Shown: in pieces, positions 24,149-33,822 of the stretch
Numbering within the stretch: position 1 is the stretch's first letter
Layout: each line of letters begins with the position of its first letter
Notes under the pieces: model-generated
Told to the model about the DNA's origin: nothing
The model's input: the letters and a program-made list of their open reading frames with translations, nothing else
Database searches by the model: none
Translations under genes and position numbers: made by a program
Source of the DNA: Pedobacter sp. Leaf41
GTDB lineage: Bacteria; Bacteroidota; Bacteroidia; Sphingobacteriales; Sphingobacteriaceae
Assembly: GCF_001422545.1 (NCBI RefSeq)
Contig: NZ_LMLE01000009.1
Span: forward strand, 186,001-250,000
Length of the DNA stretch: 64,000 nucleotides
Direction: 5' to 3'

Positions 24149-24283
24149 CTAAATACGTGGAGTGAAATTTTGCCGGCTTGTGGGATAATAAAATACGGGC
24201 TGAAAACGATTGATAAATAAACTTTCACCAGCAACCAGGTGGGCTGTGAAACTAGAAAGTTTATGTAAAAATTGTTTAATCAT
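24149..24283 (-). CDS. Possible 44-codon upstream ORF before the arginine operon
   Basis: Short ORF on the minus strand starting MIKQFLHKLSSF and ending FTPRI, 83 bp upstream of the GNAT start, with three Arg codons in its last half. It could be a leader peptide, a small protein or chance. No clear terminator/antiterminator pair was seen between it and the GNAT start. The rest of 24066-24396 shows no other recognisable element. Confidence 0.25.
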   Translation of the reverse strand: MIKQFLHKLSSFTAHLVAGESLFINRFQPVFYYPTSRQNFTPRI

Positions 24284-24396
24284 TTCTTGCGTATTAAAAC
24301 GGCTTTAACTCTATTGAGGTGCAAAGGTTTAAATAATAATTGAGTTCCACAATATTTTTTAACTTTTTTACATTTTTTTACTAATCAGTGCAAACA

Positions 24397-24423
24397 AAAA
24401 ATCCCGAAAAGATTCGGGATTTT
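24397..24423 (-). terminator. Terminator of the 24.4-25.0 kb lipoprotein gene
   Basis: AAAATCCCGAA / TTCGGGATTT stem with AAGA loop, followed on the minus strand by a T-run (ATTTTTTG). It directly follows the lipoprotein stop codon. Confidence 0.8.
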
Positions 24424-24427
24424 AGTT

Positions 24428-24976
24428 TTATTCTTTCATGATACCTACTGAAACTCTTGTTCCATCTAAGAAGAAGTTGAGCTTCGATGGATTAGCATTT
24501 GCGGGCACCTGAAACTTCCATACCGCTTCGGTTGAAGCTTCGGCATCTGGTTCGGTACTTCCGCTTTCTTTACTTCCCGGAATCGATGTGCCATTGTCAA
24601 GTTGTAATCTCGCATCAGATGCTGGAATTGAAAAATACTTTTTGGCATCGAGAGTACTTTTGTTAGTCACCAATAGTTTAACAGTAAGCTCTGCCCCGGT
24701 CGATTTTCCTTCTGCATCTTGCAAATTAACAGCACTTGCCTCCACAACTTTAACAAGCGCTTCTTTCGCCTTACCTAAAACTGCAGTATCTGGCGAAACG
24801 GTGTAAGCAATCGTTTCAGGACCGTTTTCTGCTTTATCACCATGCTTGATAATGGTTTCGCTTTTGGTGATGGTCGTGTCTGCATCAGCAGTCTTATCTT
24901 TTGAAGTACCGCCACACGACGAAAGCGCAATCATTCCTAAGGAGATTAGCGCAAATTTTGAGATGTTTTTAATCAT
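24428..24976 (-). CDS. Lipoprotein of unknown function
   Basis: 182 aa. N-terminal hydrophobic signal (ISKFALISLGMIALSSC) with a lipobox ALSSC, cysteine near residue 21, then a polar Thr/Asp/Lys linker. The mature part (about 55-182) looks like a single beta-sandwich with the KLLVTNKSTLDAKKYFSIP strand. No catalytic motif recognised. Divergent from the DUF4397 gene at 25286 with a 309-bp spacer. Confidence 0.7.
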   Translation of the reverse strand: MIKNISKFALISLGMIALSSCGGTSKDKTADADTTITKSETIIKHGDKAENGPETIAYTVSPDTAVLGKAKEALVKVVEASAVNLQDAEGKSTGAELTVKLLVTNKSTLDAKKYFSIPASDARLQLDNGTSIPGSKESGSTEPDAEASTEAVWKFQVPANANPSKLNFFLDGTRVSVGIMKE

Positions 24977-25285
24977 TGTTTTAATATTTGATGGTTAGAC
25001 GAAATTATAATCGCAATAAGTATTTAATGTTAAGATTATTAAATGGTTAAATAAACTTTAGATGAACAACTACATCGATTTTTTGTTTTCGAGGTATTTA
25101 ATATCAAACCATATTTTTCACAAAAATTAACATTGTTAAAATCTATAGGGAAAGTTTAACAAGCATTAACACCATTTAACAACCACAGAAGCCATTAACT
25201 TCAATCTTTGCATTTGCTGTAGCGAATTGGTTTTCGATGCCGTTTAAATAGTAATCGTTTATATAATTTAAAACCTTAAAAATTG
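24977..25285. other. Divergent intergenic region
   Basis: AT-rich spacer between two divergent exported-protein genes. It presumably holds both promoters. A CAATCTTTGCATTTGC stretch at about 25203-25218 resembles a Bacteroidota -7 region only loosely. No repeat or RNA recognised. Confidence 0.4.
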
Positions 25286-25993
25286 ATGAAAACATTTTCC
25301 CTATCCTCATTCAGAACATTAGCCTTCGCTCCCATTATTTTTCTATTGATTTTAACAACCTTTAGTGCTTGCAAAAAAGAAGAAACAGCCAGTTCCGTAA
25401 GTTATATTCGGGTAGTTAACGTAGCACCTACTTTAGCCACCTACTATCCTTTTTTAAATAGTGCATCAGTAAGTTCGGCAGCATTACCCTACGGTGGATC
25501 CACTGCTTTCGGACCGGTATCGGCTGGCGTTAGCAATTTAAAATTTACAACTGAAAACACTGCCGAAAGTGTACTAACCAAAAGTTTTTCGCTTACTGCC
25601 AGTACTTACAACAGTTTTTATTTAATTAACAAACCAGGTTCGCTGGATGGGTTGCTGATCACTGACGATTTAAGTCTACCATCAGCAGATAAAGCTTATG
25701 TCCGTTTCATTAATTTATCGCCTGATGCACCAGCACTCGACCTCGCTAAAACCGGCGAAACCACTATGTTGATCAGCAATAAAAATTACAAAACTTCAAG
25801 TGGATTTATAGCAGTTTCTCCAGGCACCTTTACTTTCGATGCAAAAGAAACTGCAACTGGTAAAACGAAAGTTGTTTCAGAAAATACAACTTTACTGGCC
25901 GGCTACCATTATGATATTATTTGTGGCGGTTTAGCAAATCCGGCAAATGATACTGAGCGCTCACTTAATTTATTCGTATTAACCATTAAGTAA
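25286..25993 (+). CDS. DUF4397-domain lipoprotein
   Basis: 235 aa from the ATG at 25286 (an adjacent TTG is in frame). Signal peptide ending in a lipobox LTTFSAC, so probably an outer-membrane or periplasmic lipoprotein. The mature part begins SYIRVVNVAPTLATYYPFLN and has a second SYVRFINLSPDAPALDLA-like copy near residue 145, the two-repeat beta-sandwich seen in DUF4397 proteins. Function unknown. Followed by a terminator, so monocistronic. Confidence 0.8.
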   Translation: MKTFSLSSFRTLAFAPIIFLLILTTFSACKKEETASSVSYIRVVNVAPTLATYYPFLNSASVSSAALPYGGSTAFGPVSAGVSNLKFTTENTAESVLTKSFSLTASTYNSFYLINKPGSLDGLLITDDLSLPSADKAYVRFINLSPDAPALDLAKTGETTMLISNKNYKTSSGFIAVSPGTFTFDAKETATGKTKVVSENTTLLAGYHYDIICGGLANPANDTERSLNLFVLTIK

Positions 25994-26020
25994 AGATTTT
26001 TACCCAAAAAACCATAGTTC

Positions 26021-26057
26021 AAAGGATTGTCGGCTAGCTGACAGTCCTTTTTTATTT
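26021..26057 (+). terminator. Terminator after the DUF4397 gene
   Basis: AAAGGATTGTC (26021-26031) pairs with GACAGTCCTTT (26040-26050), one G.T pair, followed by a long T-rich tract. Confidence 0.8.
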
Positions 26058-26217
26058 TTGTATGATGCGCTAGTTAACTTACTTCAGATCAAAAAAGTAG
26101 TGCCTACTAAATGTTAAAACTCGCCAACCTTATTTAGAATTGTTCAAAATAATTTGGAAAATAAATTTTTGTGCTGTTATTTTGCGGCTGTTTAGAATTA
26201 ATCCAAATAAATTTAAG

Positions 26218-28641
26218 ATGCGCAAATTTGAACTTTTCGTTTTAACGTTTTTACTCGCTACACTCTCATTAACATCCTACGCTCAACAATTTGGCACTAT
26301 TAAAGGTCTCGTAACCACTTCAAATGGTAAACCTGCAGCCTATATTTCAGTTGGACTTACAGGTAAAGGACAAGGAACAATCACCGACGAAAGCGGGAAA
26401 TATACCATAAACCGTGTAAAGGCGGGCAGTTATACCATTAAAGCTTCCGCAATAGGGATTTCCCCTTCCCAAAAAACAGTGAATGTTGTAGCCGGAGAAA
26501 CTGTTTCAATTGATTTTTCTTTGCAGGAAAATGATCAGGCCCTGGAAGAGGTAACGATTGCCGGCATTAATAAAAAATATAAAATAAGCTTGCCCTCCGC
26601 TACTTTAAGGCTAAATGAGCCTTTGCTGGAAGCCCCTCAAAACATCCAGGTAGTGAGTAATCAAGCCATTAAAGATCAGCAGTTGATTAGCATGAGTGAT
26701 GGGGTATTGAGAAATGTAAGTGGCGCGGTGCGTTTAGAGCATTGGGGCGATTTATACACCAATATTACCATGCGTGGCTCGCAAATTCAAGCCATGCGCA
26801 ACGGGTTTAATATTGTTTCTTCGTACTGGGGCCCATTAACTGAAGACATGAGTTTTGTCGATCACATTGAATTTGTTAAAGGTCCTGCTGGTTTTATGCT
26901 GGGCAACGGAGATCCAAGTGGATTGTATAATGTGGTGACCAAAAAGCCTACAGGTTTAAACCAGGGTGAAGTTTCGTTTACAGCTGGCAGCTACGATTTG
27001 TTCAGAACAACTGTTGATTTGGACCACAAACTCACCTCGGATGGAAAATTTTTATTTAGGTTAAATGCGGCTGCACAAAGCAAGGGATCATTTAGGCCAT
27101 ACGAAGAAAACAACCGCTTCAGTTTTGCCCCGGTTCTAAGCTATCAAATTACACCTAGCACTAAATTAACAGCAGAATATACTTTGCAGAACGCAAAAAT
27201 GACTGAAGTAGGTTCATATTATCTATTTAGCACTACAGGTTATGCAACTTTACCGAGAGATTTTACGCTCACTCAACCTGGCGTACAGCCCACCCGCATA
27301 AATGACCAAAGTTTAACCCTAAACTTACAACAACAATTGGGTCAGAATTGGAAATTAACAGCACAAGCTGCTTATTATAAATACTTACAAATGGGCTCTA
27401 GTTCCTGGCCATCAGCAGTATATCCTAACGGAACATTGATAAGAAATGTAGGAATCTGGGATGCATCAAGCTCAATGAAACTGGCCCAGGTATTTGTAAA
27501 CGGAACAGTGAAAACCGGAGGTATCGTTCATAGAATTCTTGCAGGCTTCGATGGAGGGAAGAAGGGATACATGGCAGATTTCGGTCAGTCACATGATTTA
27601 GACCTTCCAGATTCGCCATTCAGTCTGGCAAATCCTAATTATGGATTTCCATCAAATGGATATCCGAATTTCGACAGAAACACCAGTCTTGAGCAAAGAG
27701 CAATAGCTGGCGGAGGTTTAATTGATCAAAAATATTTAAGCGGTTACGTTCAGGATGAGTTGGGTTTTTGGGAAAATAGGATTCGTTTAACACTTGCTGG
27801 CCGTTATACTTATGTAAGTCAATCGGCCTGGGGTGCTGCGCCAGATAAAGCCAAACATGTTACGCCAAGAGTGGGTTTAAGTGTTTCGGTTGATAAAAAT
27901 ACTTCCATTTATGCCGTTTATGACGAGGCTTTTACACCTCAATCTGGCTTGTTGCGTGATGGATCTACACCAAAACCGATCACCGGAAACAACAAAGAAA
28001 TCGGGATTAAAAAAGATTGGCTTGATGGCCGTTGGAATACTACGCTATCTGCATACCGAATTACCAAACAAAATGAACTTGCTGCCGATCCGTTTAACCA
28101 GGCAGGAGAAAACTATAGTATTGTTGTTGGCGAAAAACAAGCCCAAGGGATTGAATTTGATGTTCGTGGAGAGATAACAAAAGGATTAAACCTGATTGCG
28201 AATTATGCTTATACCGATGGTAAAGTTACTGAGGTAGCCGAAGGCGCTGTAACGGATGTTCTTTTCGTAGGTCAAGTGGTACCGGGCTTTGCAAAACATA
28301 CCGCTAACGCCTGGTTAACCTATACTTTGCAAAATGGAGCATTAAAAGGTTTTGGTATCTCAGGAGGATTTACCTACCTGGCCGATCGGGCTACCGCGAA
28401 TTTTAGCCCTACCAATCCTGAGCAAAACCTACCAGATTATTTCAAATTGGATGGAGGTTTATTTTGGGGAAACAAGAAGTTGAAAGTCAACGCCAATGTT
28501 TTCAACATTCTTGACAGATATTTGTACAGCGGTTCCTATTACACGGGCTACTGGAATGCGCCAGATTATAATCAGCCAGCTTATTCATGGCAAGCCGAAG
28601 CACCAAGAAATTTCAGAGTTAGCGTAGCCTATAAATTTTAA
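26218..28641 (+). CDS. TonB-dependent siderophore-type receptor
   Basis: 807 aa from the ATG at 26218 (MRKFELFVLTFLLATLSLT), which starts a clear signal peptide ending YAQQ; the 26 codons upstream lack such a role. A carboxypeptidase-regulatory-like domain (about 28-112: GLVTTSNGKPAAYISV...GSYTIKASAIG) precedes the plug (APQNIQVVSNQAIKDQ, NGDPSGLYNVVTKKP) and the 22-strand barrel, which ends in Phe (VAYKF). Plug wording resembles ferric-siderophore receptors (FhuA/FpvA class). It is followed 9 bp later by a PepSY protein and a DUF6607 protein, a unit that fits iron uptake. Confidence 0.9.
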   Translation: MRKFELFVLTFLLATLSLTSYAQQFGTIKGLVTTSNGKPAAYISVGLTGKGQGTITDESGKYTINRVKAGSYTIKASAIGISPSQKTVNVVAGETVSIDFSLQENDQALEEVTIAGINKKYKISLPSATLRLNEPLLEAPQNIQVVSNQAIKDQQLISMSDGVLRNVSGAVRLEHWGDLYTNITMRGSQIQAMRNGFNIVSSYWGPLTEDMSFVDHIEFVKGPAGFMLGNGDPSGLYNVVTKKPTGLNQGEVSFTAGSYDLFRTTVDLDHKLTSDGKFLFRLNAAAQSKGSFRPYEENNRFSFAPVLSYQITPSTKLTAEYTLQNAKMTEVGSYYLFSTTGYATLPRDFTLTQPGVQPTRINDQSLTLNLQQQLGQNWKLTAQAAYYKYLQMGSSSWPSAVYPNGTLIRNVGIWDASSSMKLAQVFVNGTVKTGGIVHRILAGFDGGKKGYMADFGQSHDLDLPDSPFSLANPNYGFPSNGYPNFDRNTSLEQRAIAGGGLIDQKYLSGYVQDELGFWENRIRLTLAGRYTYVSQSAWGAAPDKAKHVTPRVGLSVSVDKNTSIYAVYDEAFTPQSGLLRDGSTPKPITGNNKEIGIKKDWLDGRWNTTLSAYRITKQNELAADPFNQAGENYSIVVGEKQAQGIEFDVRGEITKGLNLIANYAYTDGKVTEVAEGAVTDVLFVGQVVPGFAKHTANAWLTYTLQNGALKGFGISGGFTYLADRATANFSPTNPEQNLPDYFKLDGGLFWGNKKLKVNANVFNILDRYLYSGSYYTGYWNAPDYNQPAYSWQAEAPRNFRVSVAYKF

Positions 28642-28650
28642 TCAGCATAC

Positions 28651-29811
28651 ATGTCTGAAAAGAAAAAAAATAAAACCTTTAAATATTGGGTGGGAAGAAT
28701 ACACTTATGGCTCGGATTAATTTCCGGGCTGTTTGTTTGTTTCCTTGGAATTACAGGCTGCATCTTAGCCTTTGAAAGAGAAATTGAAAATGTTACCCAA
28801 CCCTATCGCAATTTGGCGGTTCAAAACAAACCCTTACTTTCACCTACCGCATTAAAAAAGATTGCAGATCGAGCCCTGCCAAACAAGCATGCCCATAGCA
28901 TTACTTATCAACCTGGCAAAAGTGCACAAGTTGTTTACTATAATTTTGATCCGGAATATTATTATATCGTTTTCGTAAACCAGTACACGGGCGAAGTAAT
29001 TAAAGTTAAGAACATGAACGATGATTTTTTCAGAATCGTGATCATGGGGCATTATTATTTATGGTTACCACCAGAAATTGGCCAGCCAGTACTTACTACA
29101 GCTACCTTAATGTTTGTGGTTTTATTGTTTTCTGGTTTGATATTGTGGTGGCCAAAAAACAAAGCGGCATCAAAACAACGTTTTACCATCAAATGGAACG
29201 CGAAATGGCGTAGGGTTAATTATGACTTTCATAACGTGTTGGGCTTTTACATTACATGGATTATCATTTTTATTGCACTTTCGGGGATGGTGATGGGCTT
29301 CCAATGGTTTGCCAAATCGGTTTACTTTGTAAGTTCGGGCGGTAAAACGCTCAATCAGTTCGAAGAAACCTATTCTGATACCACCCGTAATGCGAAGCTG
29401 CAGCTAAATGCTTCAGCTGCTGATCAACTTTGGAAATCTTACCTGGATGCCGATCCAAAATTTAACGGAAGTCTTGACGTTCATGTTCCCGAAAACGAAA
29501 AAGCATCAATAGAAATTGCAAAAAACCCTGATCCGGAGACCTATTGGAAAGCTGACTACAGTTATTTTGATCAGCACACCTTGAAAGAGATTGAAGTGAA
29601 GCATGTTTTCGGAAAGTTAAAAAACGCAACTGTTGCCGATAAAATCATGCGCATGAATTATGACATCCACGTAGGTTCAATAGCGGGACTACCAGGAAAA
29701 ATCATCGCATTTTTTGCAAGCTTAATTGCAGCAAGTATGCCAATTACAGGTGTTCTCATCTGGATTGGAAGAAATAAGAAAAAGAAAAAATCTGCCACCG
29801 CAGCTCAGTAA
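28651..29811 (+). CDS. PepSY-associated membrane protein (putative ferric-siderophore reductase type)
   Basis: 386 aa. Four hydrophobic helices: about 20-45 (LGLISGLFVCFLGITGCILAF), 145-167, 200-222 and 345-370, separated by two soluble PepSY-like loops. Conserved His in GRIHLWLG, MGHYYLWLP, VNYDFHNVLG and NYDIHVGS are spaced as in members proposed to bind heme and reduce ferric siderophores. Overlaps no neighbour; 9 bp after the TonB receptor and 17 bp before the DUF6607 gene, so very likely one operon. Confidence 0.85.
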   Translation: MSEKKKNKTFKYWVGRIHLWLGLISGLFVCFLGITGCILAFEREIENVTQPYRNLAVQNKPLLSPTALKKIADRALPNKHAHSITYQPGKSAQVVYYNFDPEYYYIVFVNQYTGEVIKVKNMNDDFFRIVIMGHYYLWLPPEIGQPVLTTATLMFVVLLFSGLILWWPKNKAASKQRFTIKWNAKWRRVNYDFHNVLGFYITWIIIFIALSGMVMGFQWFAKSVYFVSSGGKTLNQFEETYSDTTRNAKLQLNASAADQLWKSYLDADPKFNGSLDVHVPENEKASIEIAKNPDPETYWKADYSYFDQHTLKEIEVKHVFGKLKNATVADKIMRMNYDIHVGSIAGLPGKIIAFFASLIAASMPITGVLIWIGRNKKKKKSATAAQ

Positions 29812-29828
29812 CGATAACAACTTAAATT

Positions 29829-30749
29829 ATGAAAATTTTAAACCTCCTTCTGGCAATAACCGTATTTTTTACGTTTAGCGCTAATGCTCAAGACAAATTG
29901 GAGCAAGATAGAAAAGCCATCAAATCATTGGCCGGATTTTATAAAGTAAACTTCAATTATGGTGAAGTGACTTCTCCTGATCCAAATTATACCTTTAGCA
30001 AGCCATACAGAAGCCATGGAAATGAATGGGCTGAAGTAATTGTTGATGAGCCTAAAAAGATTGTCATTCAGCACATGTTGGCGATTAATGATTCGACGGT
30101 AATTAAACACTGGCGCCAGGATTGGACTTACGAGGATCCTGAAATTATGCTTTATACTCAAGATAATGCCTGGAAGAAGGTGACCTTGAGCGCTGCTGAG
30201 GTTAAGGGTAAATGGACGCAAAAAGTTTATCAGGTTGATGATAGTCCACGTTACCAGGGTTATGGCACCTGGAGCCATGTTGGTGGTCGCGATGCCTGGC
30301 AAAGTGAAACCGATTCTCCACTTCCCAGAAGAGAATCTACCGTACGTAAAGATTACAATGTTTTAAACCGCGGCAGCAGAATTACCATTACCAAAGAGGG
30401 TTGGATGTTTGAGCAAGACAATAAAAAAGTTGCTAGAACACCACAAGGCGATAAATTAATAGCCGTTGAAAAAGGTTATGAAGAATTTACGAAAATAGAT
30501 CCAGCTAAATTTGCCTTTGCGCAAAAATGGTGGGATAGCCAAAAAACTTATTGGGCAGATGTACGCGACGTTTGGGCAGATTTAGCGAAGACTTCCACTA
30601 CCAATTTCAAAGTTCAAACCAATGTAAATGGCAAATTGCTCTATGAAACATTATTTACTTTAGGCGATCAATCCATTAAAGAAAAATGGACTGCCAGCCA
30701 AAATAAGGAGAAAATAAAATCAGCTTTGCAACCCTATTTAGCTAAGTAG
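29829..30749 (+). CDS. Exported DUF6607-type protein
   Basis: 306 aa. Signal peptide MKILNLLLAITVFFTFSANAQ. The mature part is rich in Trp and Tyr with DSTVIKHWRQDWTYEDPE and RDAWQSETDSPLPRRE, which I associate with the DUF6607 family found beside TonB receptors and PepSY proteins. Third gene of the iron-uptake-like unit; followed by a strong terminator. Biochemical role unknown. Confidence 0.75.
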   Translation: MKILNLLLAITVFFTFSANAQDKLEQDRKAIKSLAGFYKVNFNYGEVTSPDPNYTFSKPYRSHGNEWAEVIVDEPKKIVIQHMLAINDSTVIKHWRQDWTYEDPEIMLYTQDNAWKKVTLSAAEVKGKWTQKVYQVDDSPRYQGYGTWSHVGGRDAWQSETDSPLPRRESTVRKDYNVLNRGSRITITKEGWMFEQDNKKVARTPQGDKLIAVEKGYEEFTKIDPAKFAFAQKWWDSQKTYWADVRDVWADLAKTSTTNFKVQTNVNGKLLYETLFTLGDQSIKEKWTASQNKEKIKSALQPYLAK

Positions 30750-30769
30750 ATTTATCCAAATCATATTTT

Positions 30770-30801
30770 AGGTCGGTTGATTTTCAACCGACCTTTTTTT
30801 T
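30770..30801 (+). terminator. Terminator of the TonB/PepSY/DUF6607 unit
   Basis: AGGTCGGTTG (30770-30779), loop ATTTT, CAACCGACCT (30785-30794), then eight or more T. Perfect 10-bp stem. Confidence 0.9.
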
Positions 30802-30858
30802 GATTGCAAAGTAAGTTACTGTGATTATATTAGCTTATAAAATTAATCGCCTTATAAA

Positions 30859-31050
30859 ATGAAGCTTATCAACTTTTCAAAACACTTTTTCCTGGCATCT
30901 GGTGTAATCTGGACATTGTGTGCACTTTCGATCTTATTATTCCAATTAAATTTTCAGCGTCAGGAAATCATTATCACGCTAATACTGCCTCTGGCTTATG
31001 CCATAATTAAAACATTAGAAAAACCTAAAGTGGCAGAATTACAGCAATGA
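30859..31050 (+). CDS. Small two-helix membrane protein
   Basis: 63 aa. Two hydrophobic segments (about 10-27 FFLASGVIWTLCALSILL and 36-52 EIIITLILPLAYAIIKT), and a short polar tail. No domain recognised. It stands alone between the terminator at 30.8 kb and the M28 peptidase gene. Confidence 0.5.
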   Translation: MKLINFSKHFFLASGVIWTLCALSILLFQLNFQRQEIIITLILPLAYAIIKTLEKPKVAELQQ

Positions 31051-31155
31051 TTTTATGGCATCTTCGCTTGGGTACTTTATAAATAAATAGCCAAAAATTT
31101 CTGTGATTTAACAATCGATAGAAAAAACTTGCATCAACATTGGTAAATTACAAGC

Positions 31156-32295
31156 ATGAAAAACTTGCTGCTTGTATTCGCCTTATTTTATTCTTCTTTT
31201 TGTCCTGCTCAAGATTCTGCCTACACCCGAAAAATGGTAGATAAACTTACTTCAAAAGAATTTTGGGGCAGAGGTTACACGAAAGACGGAATGAAAAAGG
31301 CTGCAGATTTCATTGCTGAAGAATATAACAAGCTGGATTTAATTCCCTTCGGCACAAGTTACAAACAGAATTTTAATTTTCCGGTTAACACATTTCCCGG
31401 AAAAATGATGGTAGAAGTTAATGAGAAAAAATTAATTCCAGGCAAAGATTTCATCATCAATAACGAAAGTCCGACGGTTAAGCTGAAAGCAGCCTTAAAG
31501 CAAATTGATAGTTTAAATTTTCAGGCAAGTCCAATATTACAAGTTTCATTAAAAGATAAACTCACCTGGTCTGTAGCTACCGAAGTTGGTGAGAAGACAC
31601 AAATCCAAATCAATAGAAAAGCTTTGAATACTAGCCCGAAGCGGATAAATGTTGATATTGAAAACAGGTTCATTAGCAACTTCCAGGCTTCTAATATCTG
31701 CGGTTTAGTTAAAGGCACCAAATATCCCGATTCTATCTTAATGATTACCGCTCATTACGATCATTTGGGTGGCTTGGGAAAAGACACGTATTTCCCCGGA
31801 GCAAATGACAACGCTGCCGGTGTTGCTACACTTTTAAGTTTGGCGAAATTCTATGCTGCAAATCCTCAACCTTACTCTATTGGTTTTATTTGTTTCGCTG
31901 CCGAAGAGGCAGGCTTATTAGGCTCAAGATATTATACTGAAAATCCACTTTTGCCGCTGAATAAAATTAAATTCCTCATTAATCTTGATTTAGTGGGCAC
32001 AGGCGAAGCTGGGATGACAGTGGTTAATGGGTCAGTTTATCCAAAAGCATTTTCCTTATTAAAGGAAATTAACGACCAGCATCAATATATTTCAAAAATA
32101 AATTCGAGAGGCAAGGCGGCAAATAGCGATCATTATTTTTTCTCTGAAAAAGGGGTTCCTGCCTTTTTTATTTATACTCAAGGTGGGCCTTCTGCCTATC
32201 ACGATGTGTTTGATCAAGCCTATACTTTACCATTAAATAAGTATAATGATCTTTTTAAATTGCTGGTCAGCTTTAATAAAAAGTTAATGAAATAG
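31156..32295 (+). CDS. Exported M28-family zinc peptidase
   Basis: 379 aa with a signal peptide (MKNLLLVFALFYSSFCPAQ). M28 metal ligands appear in ITAHYDHLG (His, Asp), GANDNAAGVA (Asp), and CFAAEEAGLLGSRYY (catalytic Glu pair), with a late AYHDVFD His. It is probably an aminopeptidase acting in the periplasm. The first 150 residues hold an extra region (about 25-150) before the catalytic domain. Lone gene. Confidence 0.88.
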   Translation: MKNLLLVFALFYSSFCPAQDSAYTRKMVDKLTSKEFWGRGYTKDGMKKAADFIAEEYNKLDLIPFGTSYKQNFNFPVNTFPGKMMVEVNEKKLIPGKDFIINNESPTVKLKAALKQIDSLNFQASPILQVSLKDKLTWSVATEVGEKTQIQINRKALNTSPKRINVDIENRFISNFQASNICGLVKGTKYPDSILMITAHYDHLGGLGKDTYFPGANDNAAGVATLLSLAKFYAANPQPYSIGFICFAAEEAGLLGSRYYTENPLLPLNKIKFLINLDLVGTGEAGMTVVNGSVYPKAFSLLKEINDQHQYISKINSRGKAANSDHYFFSEKGVPAFFIYTQGGPSAYHDVFDQAYTLPLNKYNDLFKLLVSFNKKLMK

Positions 32296-32470
32296 CTTCA
32301 ATTCTAGGATGAATTACCTCAAATTTTATATCAACGCCATCCACCTGTTGACGAATTGTTGATTAAGCTGTAAACCCTATTGGGATAAAATTTAAAGCCG
32401 TTGGGATAATTAAATATAGTGGCGAAGTTGTTCTCCTCATATTTGAATCAACAAAAAAAATAGATTCACT

Positions 32471-33547
32471 ATGAAAACCATCCTAAACTTCAACTTCGCA
32501 TTGTTACTATTGATCAGCATAGCGGTTAATAGCAAAGCCCAAAATCAAATAGAAATTGTAATTGTAGCTTCTTCTCACGATAACTCTAAATCGACACAAA
32601 ATTTTCAGGCTATAATTGATAAACTTAAAAATTTTAAACCTGATATGGTTTTCGGAGAGTATCTGCCAGCAACAGATTATGCTACGCTAAGTGATGACCA
32701 TTGGGCTAAACAAGGGTTTGCAAAAAAGGTTAACTACATTACCAGATTGAATCCAGGTCCACCAAAAAATAGTGCTGCTTCGATTAAGAAAAAACAGAAA
32801 GCGTTAACCTCTTTTCCATACTACCACAAAACAAGAATGGATTTAGCTGTTGAATATGCTAAAAATTGGGACAGGGGTAATTTCGATTATCAGATGTTTA
32901 TATTGCAAAATGAAATGAAATCCAGGTTTGGAAAGCAAGAGCAAGAAACCTATGCTAAAATGTTTGGAAGCCTGGATTCCCTAAAAAAACTCGGGATCAT
33001 CAGACCAGGAAGCGAGTACAGCAAAATATATTTTCCATTGATTTATCAACTCGGTCAGAACCAAATTTATAATATGGATTGCCAAACTTACGATAAACCT
33101 TGGGGTGAAGCTTGGGGTAAAATGGATTCTGCCTATAAAATACTGGCCCAAAAAGCTAAAGCAGATTCATTATCACCAGAAGGAAGAACAATGAGTGCGA
33201 TAGACAAATATTGGGGTTATAGTAATGAAGAAGAAAAGAAGTTTTCTGCTGATGAATATGCAGGAATGGCTACAGCCAAATACGGAGAATTAATTGAAGC
33301 CTGGAACTTTTATGGCGGTCGCAAATTTTACGGCTATGCAGGTTTTCCTACCGAAACTTTAAAGGACATGGTGGCACAATGGACAAACAGAAACGAAGGC
33401 ATGTGCAAAAACGTGATCGCACAGGCAAGAGCCAAAAACGCTAAGCGAGTAGTGGTTGGTGTTGGAGCAGCGCACCGGGTTTGGATGGAAGAAATTTTAG
33501 CAAAGAATCCCGATGTAAAAATCGTCAGCTACAACGACTTAAAGTAA
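32471..33547 (+). CDS. Exported DUF5694 / TraB-like protein
   Basis: 358 aa with signal peptide ending NSKAQ. The start IEIVIVASSHDNSKSTQ and DMVFGEYLP, and the end VVVGVGAAHRVWMEEIL, give the G-H-H/E spacing of the TraB/TiKI/GumN superfamily (proposed metalloproteases) and match the DUF5694 description. Central part is helical and charged. No partners nearby; a terminator follows. Confidence 0.7.
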   Translation: MKTILNFNFALLLLISIAVNSKAQNQIEIVIVASSHDNSKSTQNFQAIIDKLKNFKPDMVFGEYLPATDYATLSDDHWAKQGFAKKVNYITRLNPGPPKNSAASIKKKQKALTSFPYYHKTRMDLAVEYAKNWDRGNFDYQMFILQNEMKSRFGKQEQETYAKMFGSLDSLKKLGIIRPGSEYSKIYFPLIYQLGQNQIYNMDCQTYDKPWGEAWGKMDSAYKILAQKAKADSLSPEGRTMSAIDKYWGYSNEEEKKFSADEYAGMATAKYGELIEAWNFYGGRKFYGYAGFPTETLKDMVAQWTNRNEGMCKNVIAQARAKNAKRVVVGVGAAHRVWMEEILAKNPDVKIVSYNDLK

Positions 33548-33565
33548 GAACCACTACTTAATATT

Positions 33566-33597
33566 AATCCTCAAAGTTTAACCTTTGGGGATTTTTT
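33566..33597 (+). terminator. Terminator after the DUF5694 gene
   Basis: AATCCTCAAAG (33566-33576) and CTTTGGGGATT (33583-33593) pair with one G.T, followed by a T-run. Confidence 0.8.
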
Positions 33598-33822
33598 CGT
33601 TTCCACCTTTGTAATTTTTTTGATTGCATTCGTAATTAACAAAATATAAAATCATCTTTACCTAAAGATTTAGTTGATAATTTTTGGGTGTGCCCTGTTT
33701 GTCACTTGGCGTGGAATAAATCGAGAATCTAAATTCATCACATTTCAAACCGAATTCGTCACATTTTTGAAAACCATTTAAACGTCAACACTAAATTAGC
33801 CCAACATTCTTACTTACCTTAT

